DNA of 64,000 nucleotides. Source: Pochonia chlamydosporia 170. Its lineage: Eukaryota; Ascomycota; Sordariomycetes; Hypocreales; Clavicipitaceae. The notes beneath the pieces are model-generated. The model was not told the origin of the DNA. It saw only the letters and a program-made list of their open reading frames with translations, and did not search any database. Positions 35,626-46,869 of the stretch are shown piece by piece (position 1 is the stretch's first letter; each line of letters starts with the position of its first letter). A program made the position numbers and the translations under genes. The stretch is from assembly GCF_001653235.2 (NCBI RefSeq), contig NC_035793.1, positions 248,001 to 312,000 on the forward strand, given 5' to 3'.

Positions 35626-36867
35626 TTATAATGAAACCACCAAACCCTCGCTGGGCTTGACTTGACCGCTTGCCAACCTCTCCCATTTGTCTTTGACATC
35701 TGTCATGCCTGTGCCCCAGTTTATACGCAAGCCTTGTATACCTATCTCTCTGAACGCTTTCCATTTGGTCTCCAGATCAGTGAAGTACTTCTCTTCACCG
35801 ATCATTGCAACAGCTCGGTCTCTCATGTGACTTAGACTTGCTCGGACATGGTAGTCCTTTGGAGTGTCCTGCACCGATGCGAGTACCGCGCTCGACTGTA
35901 CTTGAGATATTTCACCCCCCACAGAAAGGAGCACCAAGTTCCGACAACTGGGCTCAAGTTTAGCTGCCCACTTGTGAGCGATGCCCTCGCGACCTCCAAA
36001 GTCAATAAGCACAAGTTTGTGAAGTTCATCGCCGTGTGACAAAACTTCCAAGATGTCATCATCTGTTGACACAACTCTGTCATATAAGCCTGTTGATAAC
36101 ACAAACTGTTTTGAGAACTCGCTCGATGCTCCAATAATGCTCTTTGGCTTTCCTCCAAGTGTCTTCTCCTGGAGTATATGTGCTAAACACAGGGCTGCCT
36201 TCGACCCTGGAGCAAGATGAATCACTACTGCGTCGTCCAGGTTCGCTTTTTCGGCAGACCATTGGAGCGCATCTAACCCAGGTGCTAATGTATCCTCCGG
36301 GTTTTGTGCAAAGACAAAGTGTCCTAGTAGGTGTGCGGTTTCGAACATGATCCTGATGAGTACGGCGTACGCAACACTCTTGTTCTGAGCGACTTTATCG
36401 TGTTTCAGAGACGCAGGGTAAGCAATATATCGGTTGTAGAACGGCATGTGCTGCCTATTATCACTCGTAACGATGACATGACTTGGTATTTCGCCCTGCT
36501 GGACTCGCACGTCGAATGCTAGCGTCCCAATAGGCACGTATCCGTAGAGGTAGCTCCCCTTGGATACAAATGAGACAGTTGAGTCCAAAACCTCGGCATA
36601 GCCCCATGTAGCTGTTCGGCCATACGTCTTTGGCTCGGAAAGCGGCTCGGGTAGTGAGTCTGGTAGGGGGTATGCTTGCCACCAGTTGAAGAGGAATGCT
36701 ACCTTGGCGACATTGAGGTTGCTGGCACTTAAACCTAGGACTTTGGTTCTTAAGCGAATATATCCTGGTGTCAAACCAGGGTAGGGTAAAGAATCGGGTA
36801 AAGAGACAATATGTTGTGTAAAGTAACGCTCCTTGTCGAGGATTTGTATCTCTGGTATGTTGTCCAT
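35626..36867 (-). CDS. DUF2855 family protein, medium-chain dehydrogenase-like
   Basis: This is a single-exon protein of 413 residues from the ATG at 36867; upstream frame exists but has no ATG. The order of segments (an N-terminal RTKVLGLSASNLNVAKVAFLF, a YGYVPIG element, a Rossmann-like VVIHLAPGSKAALCLAHIL, LVLIDFGGREG and a C-terminal WERLASGQVKPSEGLVVSL) fits the DUF2855 family, which resembles zinc-free medium-chain reductases. The reaction is unknown. A TATA box lies about 90 bases upstream of the start. The gene is tail to tail with the Zn2Cys6 regulator. Confidence 0.85.
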   Translation of the reverse strand: MDNIPEIQILDKERYFTQHIVSLPDSLPYPGLTPGYIRLRTKVLGLSASNLNVAKVAFLFNWWQAYPLPDSLPEPLSEPKTYGRTATWGYAEVLDSTVSFVSKGSYLYGYVPIGTLAFDVRVQQGEIPSHVIVTSDNRQHMPFYNRYIAYPASLKHDKVAQNKSVAYAVLIRIMFETAHLLGHFVFAQNPEDTLAPGLDALQWSAEKANLDDAVVIHLAPGSKAALCLAHILQEKTLGGKPKSIIGASSEFSKQFVLSTGLYDRVVSTDDDILEVLSHGDELHKLVLIDFGGREGIAHKWAAKLEPSCRNLVLLSVGGEISQVQSSAVLASVQDTPKDYHVRASLSHMRDRAVAMIGEEKYFTDLETKWKAFREIGIQGLRINWGTGMTDVKDKWERLASGQVKPSEGLVVSL

Positions 36868-37867
36868 TGTTGTGGTGCTCTGCTGTGAGATTTTGTCTGT
36901 GTGGGTGTGAATACTAACAGAACTTCGAGATGTTCTTGCATCTCTGAACGACTTTATACCACTTTTCAAGAGGATTTGCTGCGTCTTGATGAGTTATTTG
37001 TCACGGTCGTGAGGGATAGAAGCTGCGTGCCATCGCGGTTAAATGTTGCCATAAGAGGTTAGTCTGGCAGCAGCAGGAAGCGACTATTATCTGTATTTAC
37101 ATGAAAGCTGCTTTATCCGCAGGAAATATTCATAGTCGAACCATTTTAGTCATCAGACTCAAAAAGGTATCAACAGTAAATTGATTAGTAGGTCCGGCGC
37201 GGATCCAGAATAGCACACCGCGACGGTTGTAAATCACAGTGCTATCGCCAATAGCATGCCAACGTGGTGTAGTTCCATTTATCACTAGCGTCATCTAATG
37301 TCAAACAGTCAAATCGTCTACACTTGCTGGGACAATGCATTGTCTGTGGTAGCCTTGGCATAACATCCCAGTGCTTAAAGAGACAACATGTCGAACTAAA
37401 ACAATAAGGCCAATCAGTTTACTGGCTCAATTTTGACTTGTGTCAATGACAATGGAGAATGTGGCGAATTTATTGTGCTACCGCACACATTGCGTGGCAA
37501 GGATGATGATGTCGGTCTTAGGTAACATGCACGTCATGCCCATCTTACAATGACTTGGTTGGTGAGATGGGATCATATCCGTCACGCGCAACGGTCCGCC
37601 TGCCTTGTACTAACAGTTTTGGACGCTAAAATAGATTTAGGTCCATTAATTGTGTGTCATATGCTGGCTTGGTTGTAAATCAGGTTTCCGAACCGAATTT
37701 AAGAGTGTCGGGATAGGCGCCGGATTGCTCTAAGTGGTATTAATACACCACAGTTTTGTAATATAAGTCATACGCTTTCAAATGTAGAAACGGCACCCTT
37801 TCAATTTCCTCTTGAAATCTCAGTGTCAGCCATCAAAAGTAGACCATCTGTTTCAACCACAACCATC
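36868..37867. other. Divergent promoter region of about 1 kb
   Basis: This lies between the DUF2855 gene (minus) and the Arg/His/Tyr-rich gene (plus). It is AT-rich with many short direct motifs but no frame of note. A TATAAG element at 37762-37767 is about 100 bases before the plus-strand start codon. Confidence 0.4.
36953..36959 (-). promoter_or_regulatory. TATA box of the DUF2855 gene
   Basis: On the minus strand the element reads TATAAAG within GGTATAAAGTCG. It is about 90 bases before the start codon at 36867. Confidence 0.5.
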
Positions 37868-38497
37868 ATGCCGGGTCGTCACAGGGAAACGTACGCAGAA
37901 TATCACGACAACACAGACTACAGACCATCTCGGTCACCGAGTAGGTTTGATCAATTTGTCCACGCCGTAAACAACAGCCAGTTCCATGAAGCTAAAGACA
38001 TTGCCAAATCCGCAGTGACGCGTCACGGAACCGGTCGAGAAGTAGAGCCTTACGCCTATGACTACTACGACTACCATGAACGACCGACCCGACGCCATCA
38101 TGACGACTATACCTACGGCTCGGGTCATAGACACTCAGACTACTATGATCGAGAGTACCCCAGCCGCAGAGGTCGATCGCTACACAGTGACGACAGACAC
38201 TACAGCAGGAGAGCAGACGACACGCGCCACCATCGACAGGTCCGCGCTCGATCTCACAGCGAAAATCGCATCAAGGAGGCTGCAACGGCGGCAATTGCAG
38301 CTGGTCTCACTGAGGCTGTGAGGTCGCGACACAGTCGTGATCAGTCGAGACGTGCGATTACGGCGGCGGTCGGTGCCGCAGCTGTGGATGCGTTTGTGAG
38401 TAATGGGGAGGATAGGAAGAAGGGACGACATATTGCGGAGAGTGCTGTTAGCGGACTTTTGATTGATAGGCTTGCGAATGGGCGGTCTAAGCATTAG
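37868..38497 (+). CDS. Low-complexity Arg/His/Tyr/Asp-rich hypothetical protein
   Basis: This is a single-exon protein of 209 residues from the ATG at 37868 (context ACCATCATG). The first 140 residues are dominated by Arg, His, Tyr, Asp and Ser (for example YDYYDYHERPTRRHHDDY) and look disordered. The last 65 residues contain two Ala-rich helices (KEAATAAIAAGLTEAVRSR and RAITAAVGAAAVDAFVS) and end with AESAVSGLLIDRLANGRS. Similar Ala-rich repeat helices occur in fungal DUF3824-like proteins. A TATAAG element about 100 bases upstream suggests an expressed, perhaps inducible, gene. The function is unknown. Confidence 0.7.
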   Translation: MPGRHRETYAEYHDNTDYRPSRSPSRFDQFVHAVNNSQFHEAKDIAKSAVTRHGTGREVEPYAYDYYDYHERPTRRHHDDYTYGSGHRHSDYYDREYPSRRGRSLHSDDRHYSRRADDTRHHRQVRARSHSENRIKEAATAAIAAGLTEAVRSRHSRDQSRRAITAAVGAAAVDAFVSNGEDRKKGRHIAESAVSGLLIDRLANGRSKH

Positions 38498-38738
38498 TTA
38501 TGAAGTTATGGCTGTATGAGTAGTTTATTAGCAAATACTTTACATGTAAGATTGTACGGATCACTGGATATCAGTCAATACTTTCATATAGATTCCGGTA
38601 ATTGCTGTGCAGTAAAATACCACGTCGGTGCTTCATGTAACTGTATTACAGAAATGATACGTCGTCGCTACGTTAAGTCTTGTCACTCCCCATGAACAAA
38701 TTGTACAAGAATTCACTGAAGCCGTTTCCCACACTGAA

Positions 38739-39875
38739 TTAACCCCAGATGCTTTGTCTGGTGGGTACATCAGACCTGGAAAACTTCTTCAGAAGTACAT
38801 TCTCCATCTTTCCATGTTTGAGCTTAGACTTGAGCTCCTGTCGCCGTGACCTGTCTATTTGCTTCATCCTGAGCGCCAACATTGACCGAATCTCATGGCT
38901 AGGCAGGTGCTGTAAGCTGGTACGGTCACCCGCACTAAGCCGAGAAAGCTGAGCAGCGATGATAATAGAATCATCAGTCTTTTCTTGAGTCGCAACTTCG
39001 GAGCTGGAACCGGCTTTCGTTAGACTCGATGTAGGAGGAGTAAGAGCTTGCGGTCTCGCCGGACGATTTCGTCGCTCTGCAGGCACACTTTGTTGATCTC
39101 GATGACTTAAGAGTTTACCTGAAGGTAGTCGCAGTGAGTCGTCGTCAGGATGCAGTCGTTTATTCAGTTCTTGGCGGTCGCGGGCAGGGATGTCGTAAAA
39201 GTCTTCGGTGTCTGGGGAAATGTCAAAGCGACAATGTCCCTTTGCCACCATGTGTTGCTGAATGCCTTCAACCGTATTGCTCCGGGAACCGCATGATATA
39301 CACTCTTTATAGCCGTAAATGACTAAATTAAGATACCAAATAAGAGTCTCGAGGTCGACTGCCAGAAACTTTTGAGATGGGATGAAAAAAGTGTGAGCCG
39401 TCGACATGTGTGCCATATTGTCGTCGAATGTATGGCTGGTGAAACCACAGAATAAACAGCGACTTGGCACAAACTCTACCGCCTCGGGATCTTCCGAGTC
39501 GCTTTCCGCGGTGTCTTCGCTTGAACTTGGGGATTTACTCTCTGCGACATCGCGTCTTGTGGCCTTTGCCTTTTGGGTAGTATCGGTGACCGGATTGCGC
39601 TTTGTTGATGGCGGCAAGACAATCGTGCCAGGCTCTGCTACTGAGAGGCGAAGATTATAGACGCTGGTGCAGTTAGGTTAGTCAATTTGACCTGGAACTA
39701 GATAACTATTCTGTCAGGGATCGACTCACTGCCATTCGTCCTTTAAATGTTGCCGCCATGATTCGTTTTCTGATAATGCCCGATCACATATCCTGCAAAA
39801 GGTGGGAGTCTGAGGTTTGTGCTCGCTGAATGGGGCGCTGGTAGTGGTGCTCGTCGTAGCGTCTATTCCGTCCAT
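38739..39875 (-). CDS. Rei1/Reh1-type C2H2 zinc-finger protein (cytosolic 60S maturation factor family)
   Basis: Exons are 39875-39730 and 39663-38739, giving 356 residues. The intron splits a zinc finger: FCRICDRALSENESWRQHLKDEW on exon 1 continues as HVYNLRLSVAEPG on exon 2, which confirms the splice. Two more fingers follow, SRCLFCGFTSHTFDDNMAHM and ECISCGSRSNTVEGIQQHM with GHCRF. The spacing and the phrase 'YNLRLRVA' fit the Rei1/Reh1/ZNF622 family, which removes Arx1 and related factors from late pre-60S ribosomal subunits in the cytoplasm. A basic C-terminus (KSKLKHGKMEN) follows an SER/PRO-rich linker. At 356 residues it is shorter than yeast Rei1 and some linker regions are reduced, so it may be a Reh1-like paralogue. 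Confidence 0.8.
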
Positions 39876-41000
39876 GTTTGTTTTGGAAGCTCTTCTACTG
39901 TTGATAAAACGATTGAACGCCGAGATGTGGCTTGTCTGTACGTTACTGTTGACAGATGAGTTAAGTAAGTTGATTCGGAAAGATGATCGTGAGGGGTCTG
40001 GTATTTATCAAACTCAATTACATGCGCAACACCAAGAGCTTGGATTGCTCTTGCCACATTCTAGCTGACAAGCTCACTAATTGGCCCCTGCTATTGGTCA
40101 ACTGATTGAACATTTTAGTGTCAACGATCAATCCATTCGGGCTGAATCTGAGCAAAAGGCTTGGCTTGGTGTGTGGCACAGTCAACTTGTCAAGTCAGTT
40201 GTGGGGGGATGTGACTCACTAAAATGTTGGCCCAAGATCATCTCCATTGGCTCTGTTTGCCCACGACATGGTGTGATGGCGGGTGAGCAAGTATGAATCA
40301 TTTTGACTAAATTCCAAGCTAACGAAAAGCTTCTAAATCTCCACTTGCTAAATGCACCGACGTTGAAGAATGGCCCGAAACTCACTTAGTGAATGATCCA
40401 CAGCGGATGTAGCATGAATTAGTTGAGCAAAGGGATCTCAAATGTGAACATGAGATTGAAATGAATGATTGGCTCTTGACTCTCTGAGGAAGTTAAAACT
40501 ACATATGTACCAAAATACACGTCCCAGAAGTCATGGCTGATAACATGGCTACAATACCTGCCTCAACTCAAGACATGCTGACACGACATGGAATATCTCT
40601 ACTCTCACTGGCGCTATTATGAAATTTACATTTCGAGCAACTCTCAGGCTATGAACGGTGTAACAGTTTTCATTCTAAAGCATGCCCGACCATGCATTGC
40701 ATTTAGAGCCCGGGATGGCGATTTGCCACAAAAGACAAGTAATCTCGAATACAACCCACGATGGCCAGTTCCTTCGCCAAATCTTCATCACACACGACCG
40801 CGAAACAGTAAACCATGCGCACGACACCTACCCGGCGATCCCTTATTCCTAGGCGGTGACACCTTTGGGAGCGTGTGATGACATTGAACAGTTGTACAGG
40901 GATGAAAACGCGTCTGAGCTTAAAAAGAGAAGGACATGATGATTCAGTCCATCTTCAAATTTGAACCACGGACAACGAAAAGTGTGGTGCAACAACCGGC
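39876..41000. other. Intergenic region of about 1.1 kb, nothing recognised
   Basis: This lies upstream of the zinc-finger gene and downstream of the RhoGEF gene. A 96-codon plus-strand frame (40588-40878) has no motifs. No repeat or transposon end was found. Confidence 0.35.
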
Positions 41001-42196
41001 CTAGCTCGAAGACCCTGGAATCCGATCCCATAGCTGCCGCATCTTGGTACTCCACGACTCCATCATGCCGGCAGATGCGAACAAAATAGTTGTTTTCTCA
41101 ACCCCATCCGCCGACTTCCAATGAACATTCAACCGGTACGGAGGCTCTGCAATACTGTTAGCAAGTCAGACAACAATACTAGTAGGCTCTTAAGTGAAGC
41201 AAGTACCAGACGATGTATCAAAGTCTAGAACATTCTTAAGGAAAATCCGCCCTTTTAAACGAAGAGTTAAACTGACGGGGCTTCCATCGCCGTAGAATTT
41301 CTTTTTGCAGCAGATGAGGACCTTTTCGAAGAGATAGACTTGGAACTATAGTCTTGTCAGCACAAATTATTGCAGATATGCACATGGGAGCCTGAGAGCG
41401 CCTACACTTCTTTCCGATCTTCCGTGGTGTCCAGTTTGGCATCGCATCGTGTCAAACGCTACTAATCTTCCAAATGTGTTTGGCTGAAGACCCTTCCAGT
41501 CCTCTACACGATTCCAAAGCTTCGTCAGCTCGTCATTCAACGACATTTCCATGAGAGCCATTCCAGCCTTATGCAACGTCCGGTGATATGAGGCACTGGT
41601 CGCCTGTAGTGCAGCAAACTTTGTCTCGTCGGCTTGTATTTCATGCAGCAGCTCCTACACCTTGTCAGGTTAAGTTAGATGGCGTGTTTAGTCTTTCGCA
41701 CCTTCAGAAAGCATGAGTATTTAGCAAAGCGAGAATATGGCCGCTGAAAGGTGAGATGAATCATGGCATGGTCCGTAACTTGCTCCAGAACATCAGCAGA
41801 TCCCGTAGCCATCAACATTTTCTGCTGTTCTCGAATCGCTGCTTTGAGATGGCGCTTGTGATTTGCGATGTACGTAATATACACGTCCGCTGCGTCGTCC
41901 AACATGGAAAAGACGACGCTCAAATCTTGCGCTTCTGTGGGAAGCAATGAAACAGATTCTAAACGATCAAGAAATCGTCTTTGGAAGTCGATAAGAGCAT
42001 TCACCTTTCCAAATACCTCGTCGACAACATCCGCTGCTAGGACTCCCTGATCTTGAACCAGGCGTCTCAAGTCTACGAGGCGCTCCAACGCTTGAACATA
42101 TCCGCGCTCTGTTGATACTATCTCAGATACAATTAGGTCGTATTTGGTTGTTCTCGCGGGATTTTGCTCCGTTGGCAAACTGATTGGAGCCCGCAT
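41001..42196 (-). CDS. Short DH-PH RhoGEF, Cdc24-like core
   Basis: Exons are 42196-41702, 41654-41406, 41345-41207 and 41146-41001, giving 342 residues. The DH (RhoGEF) domain starts at about residue 18 with YDLIVSEIVSTERGYVQALERL and runs to about residue 240 (NDELTKLWNRVEDWKGL). The PH part follows: VYLFEKVLICCKKK, LRLKGRIFLKNV, then YRLNVHWKS and a final Trp helix (MMESWSTKMRQLW). The order and wording match the Cdc24 exchange factor for Cdc42/Rac GTPases. However, the N-terminal calponin-like region and the C-terminal PB1 domain of Cdc24 are absent; the protein ends right after the PH domain. All four exons stay in frame. An upstream exon beyond the ATG at 42196 was looked for but not found. 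It is therefore a likely paralogue reduced to the catalytic core. Confidence 0.75.
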
Positions 42197-43032
42197 TCTT
42201 CACTGGTTGTCAGCCTTGCTCAGGGCTGAGTCCAATGCAATTCTCGACGCCGCAAAGAAACTGGTTTGGCTTCGACTAAGGTTGTCGGTCATCTACTCGG
42301 TCAACTAGAAGGCGCAAATTTATGGCCGCAGAGCCAGCTGACACGAGACATGGAATCGTCAGCGCTATCGCGATACCGTAAAACGCTGAAGAAACGGATA
42401 AGAATGGTTTGTGTGCATTTCCGTGCGCCACCTGAGGTAAGACAATATTTGCTCCCAACACGTGATAAGGTGACACATGATGAGCATATTGAAACAGTTC
42501 TATTCAAAACTAACTAATTAAATTATAAATAATCTCCGTATTAACGTTTGGCATCGTCGAGTCATGTACTGAAGGAATACATCGAACTGTGTGAGGAATG
42601 ACGAACATGTAACAAAAACTTGGAGGAGGCTAATGCCACCAAGCCGTTGATTTACTAGAAACCCCACTGTCAAAACATCTCCACTAAGTCAGTTTGCCTG
42701 GCAAAGGGTTAGCAATGGGTAGAGGAGATCATTGTAAACTCACAGACTATTCAAGATCAGATCGGATAACCTATGCGGGTGGCAAATTCCTGTCACCGGC
42801 ATCCAATGAAATGAACTAAGCTAGCAATTCTTCACTTTTACCGGAACCCAGCCCAGAAATGTAAACGTAAATATGACGCCCTAGAGTCACAGCACACGAC
42901 CAATTGACCAATTCGACCCTGTTTTCCAAACGCCACAATTGAGAGCTATTTCAGTGTCACGGTTCCTCATCCTAGACACCTCGTCACAACGGAAAGAATG
43001 TAACATCGTGAATCTCAACTAGGACGACAACC
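42197..43032. other. Divergent promoter region of about 840 bases
   Basis: This lies between the RhoGEF start (minus) and the alpha/alpha-barrel protein start (plus). Short frames occur on both strands at 42266-42517 without recognisable motifs. No upstream exon encoding a calponin-like domain for the RhoGEF was recognised here. Confidence 0.4.
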
Positions 43033-44164
43033 ATGGCCGTACAGGACATCGAAAGCTTCAAGGTGGCCATGACGGCCGTGTACGGCCCATTCGATGAGTT
43101 GACAGGAGACAAGGTGAGGAATTGGATTCCTCCCAGTTCCCCCGGCGCGGGCGGACATCACGGCCGATACTTGTGGACCGACGCATTTGGGGTCATTAAT
43201 TTCTTAACTCTATACAAAGAGACATCAATGGAACACTATCTTCACCTTGCGAAACGCTTGGTCTACACCGTGCACAATGTTCTAGGACGCACGAGAGAAG
43301 GAAGCCAACGGCTGCCGGGGGCTACAGACGACGCTCCTTTGAAGGGAGGTTTGAGAATTGGCAAATTGACCGAGGCAGGGGCTGACTGCGACGGCCAATA
43401 TCATCACTACCTGACTATATGGATGTTTGCTCTGAATCGCGTGTCAGTTGCAACGGGTGACTTAACGTTCAATAACTTGGCGATCGAATTGGCCAAGGCG
43501 ATTCACGACCACTTCGTTATATCGGATGACGTCGGGAACATGCGAATGGTGTGGAAGATCTCAACCGACATGAAGGACGTGCTGGTTCCTTCAGAGGGCC
43601 ATCTAGACGCTGCTACCGGCTTCGCCATCTACAGGCTTTTGCAAAACACCGCAGCGCTGTATGGCGCAGACGACGATACAATCTTGAGTAAAGAGATAGA
43701 AGATTACGCAGCTCTGATGCTACGTCCCGGCAAGCTGGCGCCGACGACCGATTTCTTAGACTTGGGCATGGGTCTGTGGATGTGTCATCTGTGTCATGAA
43801 GAGCCTTGGGCGGATAAGCTGTCCAACCAATCGCTTCAGATGCTGCGAAGTCACCTTGGATCGGCGGAGGGAGCACCACTGCGACGATACAAGGGCCTGG
43901 CGTTTAGGGAGTTTGGCGCATATCTCGGGGCGCGATGTGTCGGGACGGATGACGAGCTTGATGCAAAAATAGCGGCGCTGATTAAGGCTCGGGAAAAGGA
44001 TACGCCGCATGTTGATCGGGATCTGAAACCTATATCGCATGTCATGTATGCGAGTGCTGTGATTCCTGGTGGTAAGTTCATATCTCTTCTGACTGGGAGT
44101 TTGGTCTGACTGGTCAATAGCTTTTCGACGAGATTATTTCTCGAATCCATGGAGTAGAAATTAG
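43033..44164 (+). CDS. Alpha/alpha-toroid (six-hairpin glycosidase-like) protein
   Basis: Exons are 43033-44071 and 44121-44164 (49-base intron), giving 360 residues. The protein has repeated aromatic-rich helical hairpins, for example GRYLWTDAFGVINFLTLYKET, DGQYHHYLTIWMFALNRVSV and DLGMGLWMCHLCHEEPW. This is the pattern of (alpha/alpha)6 barrel proteins such as six-hairpin glycosidases and epimerases. Which reaction it carries out is not clear from sequence; an acidic residue pair suitable for glycoside cleavage was not identified with confidence. No signal peptide is present, so it is cytosolic. It lies tail to tail with the acetamidase gene (185 bases between stops). Confidence 0.65.
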
Positions 44165-44349
44165 GTCTTGCATTTACAAAATGGTGTTGTATTGGGAATG
44201 ACTATGGTATGCAGGTTGTCACAGAATACAACAAGTTTTATATAATTGCTGGATGTAGTTGCTCAGTTGTGTATTCGGAGTTGACAACTATGAAAACCTA
44301 ACAGCTCAACTTGGGCTATAAGTCGATGACATATCTAGTTTTATGTAAA

Positions 44350-46359
44350 TCATAACTTCGGGTTACCATTTGGCCTTGTTTGCCGCTGACCAGAATCCCT
44401 GTTCACCACATCATCTACAACAGCGCTCACAGCGAGCAGACGCTCCTCGTCAAGATTTCTACCCACCAATTGCAAGCCGATAGGAGCACCATGCCATAGC
44501 TCAGGGTCATCTGCACACACGTTAGTTTTCTCTTCTTGTAACAACGGCAGTATGGACGGTCCCATGTGACACTTCTCGTAGCCCACATCGGTATCTAGCA
44601 CTTACATAGCTCATAATTCTCTCTGTCCAAGTCACTGATGGGACGATACCCTGAATCACGAACATCTCTCGTCTTGTCCACAAAGCCGACGGGCAGCACA
44701 ACGCCTGGGTAGTCAAGAAGACTCCATTGAGCAGCATATCCCCACCACCTACGACCAAAGGTTAGCATAGGAGACTGAAAGAGCAGTTATTGGTAGTACT
44801 ATATACGTACGTGAGGTGGTCATGCGGGTAACTTGCACACGGATTAATCGGACAAAGGAGAGCATCGATTGGTCTGCCTGAGATTGAGCTCTGCACCGTC
44901 TTATTCCAATGTCGAAGATATTCTGCCTTGTAGTCGTCTTGTGCAGCATGCAGCTTGTACAACTCGGATGCGGATAACTCCCGTAGGGCCGGATTAGCAC
45001 TCAGTCTCTTAGCCGCCGGTGGCCAAGGCTCTCCTGTCCGGTCTAATAGCACTTGCATCTCGTTACAACCCGTAGCGTAGTATAATGGATACTGTGTAAC
45101 AATACATCAGTTTCACTATGAATAGATGACTCAGAGTTGTTATGATGCGAATAACTTACAGCAATGTTCCATGCTCTCATATGGTCGTGTGGTTCAAACT
45201 CAATGACTTCATGGCCAGCCTCTTTTAGCTTTCGGGCCGCCTCATCCAAGCCTCGCAGAATTGGAGGGTGTGGCATGACAACGCCGTCGAATTTCATAAC
45301 TCCAATGGTTAGTCTGGACGGCACGAGTGGCCTGCTAATCCATGCCTTTCGAATCACATTGGCATCTACATGCCAGGGTTCTGCGTCCGTTACAACCTTG
45401 CATATTAGTTCGATATCCCTGACAGAGTGGCACATTGGTCCAATGGTACCGGTGATTCCTCTTGCACCACGGACATTCGACGTGAGACCTTGGTACGATA
45501 ACCTCTTCATGGAAGGTCTAATGCCGTAGAGTCCATTGAAGGCACAGGGAACTCTAATCGAGCCCGCAATATCGGTACCAATTCCAACAGGTGCACCATA
45601 CATTCCTACAAGAGCACCATCACCTCCAGAACTTCCCCCTGACACCAAAGAGCGGTTGAATCCGCATGTCGTTCTGCCCCATAGCTTGCTCACGGTCTCG
45701 ATGGCCATGCCGGTGACAGGCATTGTTGTTTTCGTAAACACTATCGCACCAGCCTGTTTTAGGGCGTCGACTAAAACGGCATCTTCGGTGGGAATATTGT
45801 CTGCCCATGCGCAGTAGCCCAAGGTGGAACGTAATCCAGCGACATTAACATGGTCCTTGATGCTAATAGGTAAACCATGTAGAGTTCCGACGGGTTTGCC
45901 AGATGACCGAAACTTCTTATCTAGAGACCGGGCCGTTTCAAGTGCCTCTTCAAAGCAAATATCCGTGAGGCAATTCACCTAAGAATAGATGTCAGATCCG
46001 CCTGTTTCTCAACTAGAGGTTCCAATCGTACCAGCTGTTGTGCAATTGCTGCTCGTTTGCAAAACGCCAGGCATACTTGCTCCGCGGTCCATTTCCCAGA
46101 ATGAATATTCTCTAGAATCGCAGTTGCATCATTTGATGTAATATCTATTTCTACCCGGGAAAGAATTCCACACGATGCCGGAATTTTTGAAACGTCCTGC
46201 TGCTTGCTGTCTAGTAGTTGCGGGGGTAGTTGCCAAGCAGGGGGTATCTTTCTTGCGCGTTCGCCTTGAACATGCTTTGCAGCTCCATTAGTTCGCTTGC
46301 TCACTACTTGACACCGCCGTTGAACTTACAAGCGCAATGGCTTCCCAAGAAGCGCTCAT
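44350..46359 (-). CDS. Acetamidase-type amidase (amidase signature family)
   Basis: Six exons (46359-46330, 46274-46032, 45978-45160, 45091-44811, 44748-44606, 44510-44350) give 558 residues, the usual length of fungal acetamidases. The Ser-cisSer-Lys triad is visible: Lys in PISIKDHVNV, Ser in SGGSSGGDGAL and the nucleophile Ser in GTDIAGSIRVPC. The end has ELWHGAPIGLQLVGR, also typical. Exon 1 is only ten codons (MSASWEAIAL), matching the start of the family, so it is accepted despite its size. It hydrolyses short-chain or aryl amides to acid and ammonia in the cytosol. The gene is divergent from a Zn2Cys6 regulator, with an MFS transporter and a RidA-amine oxidase beyond it, suggesting an amide/amine utilisation cluster. 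Confidence 0.9.
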
Positions 46360-46869
46360 CATTCCTCAAAGTGCTGGAGACTATTCAGTACAACGACAAT
46401 GGTGGTCAAATTAGTTGGGCTAGATGTGGGAATCGGTCGTCAAAAATACAGGCCCTTACGGCGAGGTCGGAGAATTTAATTACATAGCCAATGCCCAGAC
46501 TTTACAATGATGGCCTATGGTGCCCCAGTTGCCTGAAAGAGGTAAAGGAGAGCAATTACCCCAAACCTGATGTTGGGGAAACGGATAACTGTCACCCAGA
46601 GTGGGTTTAAACACCAAAACCATTTCTCCACATGTTCCACTAGCGATATTCATCTTGTTCAATGGCTTGGAAGCTGTGGCACACTCCGACAAGACATGTT
46701 GACCTTTAGTGCGAGGGGCATTGAAAGCCACTCGGCCCTTCGGCATTTCGGCCAGTCCTCCTCGTCTGACTCTGTACTCGGTCGTCTTCCCAACTTCAAC
46801 AGTCATGATATATTCACTTATTCTCTTTCAAGACCGAAATGCCGTGTCATAGTCTTCGACATACATGCC
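46360..46869. promoter_or_regulatory. Divergent promoter between acetamidase and Zn2Cys6 regulator
   Basis: The 510 bases between two start codons that point away from each other. It is the natural place for sites of the neighbouring regulator and of nitrogen control. GATA-containing words occur (for example GGATAA near 46581), but no pair with convincing spacing was picked out. Confidence 0.4.
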
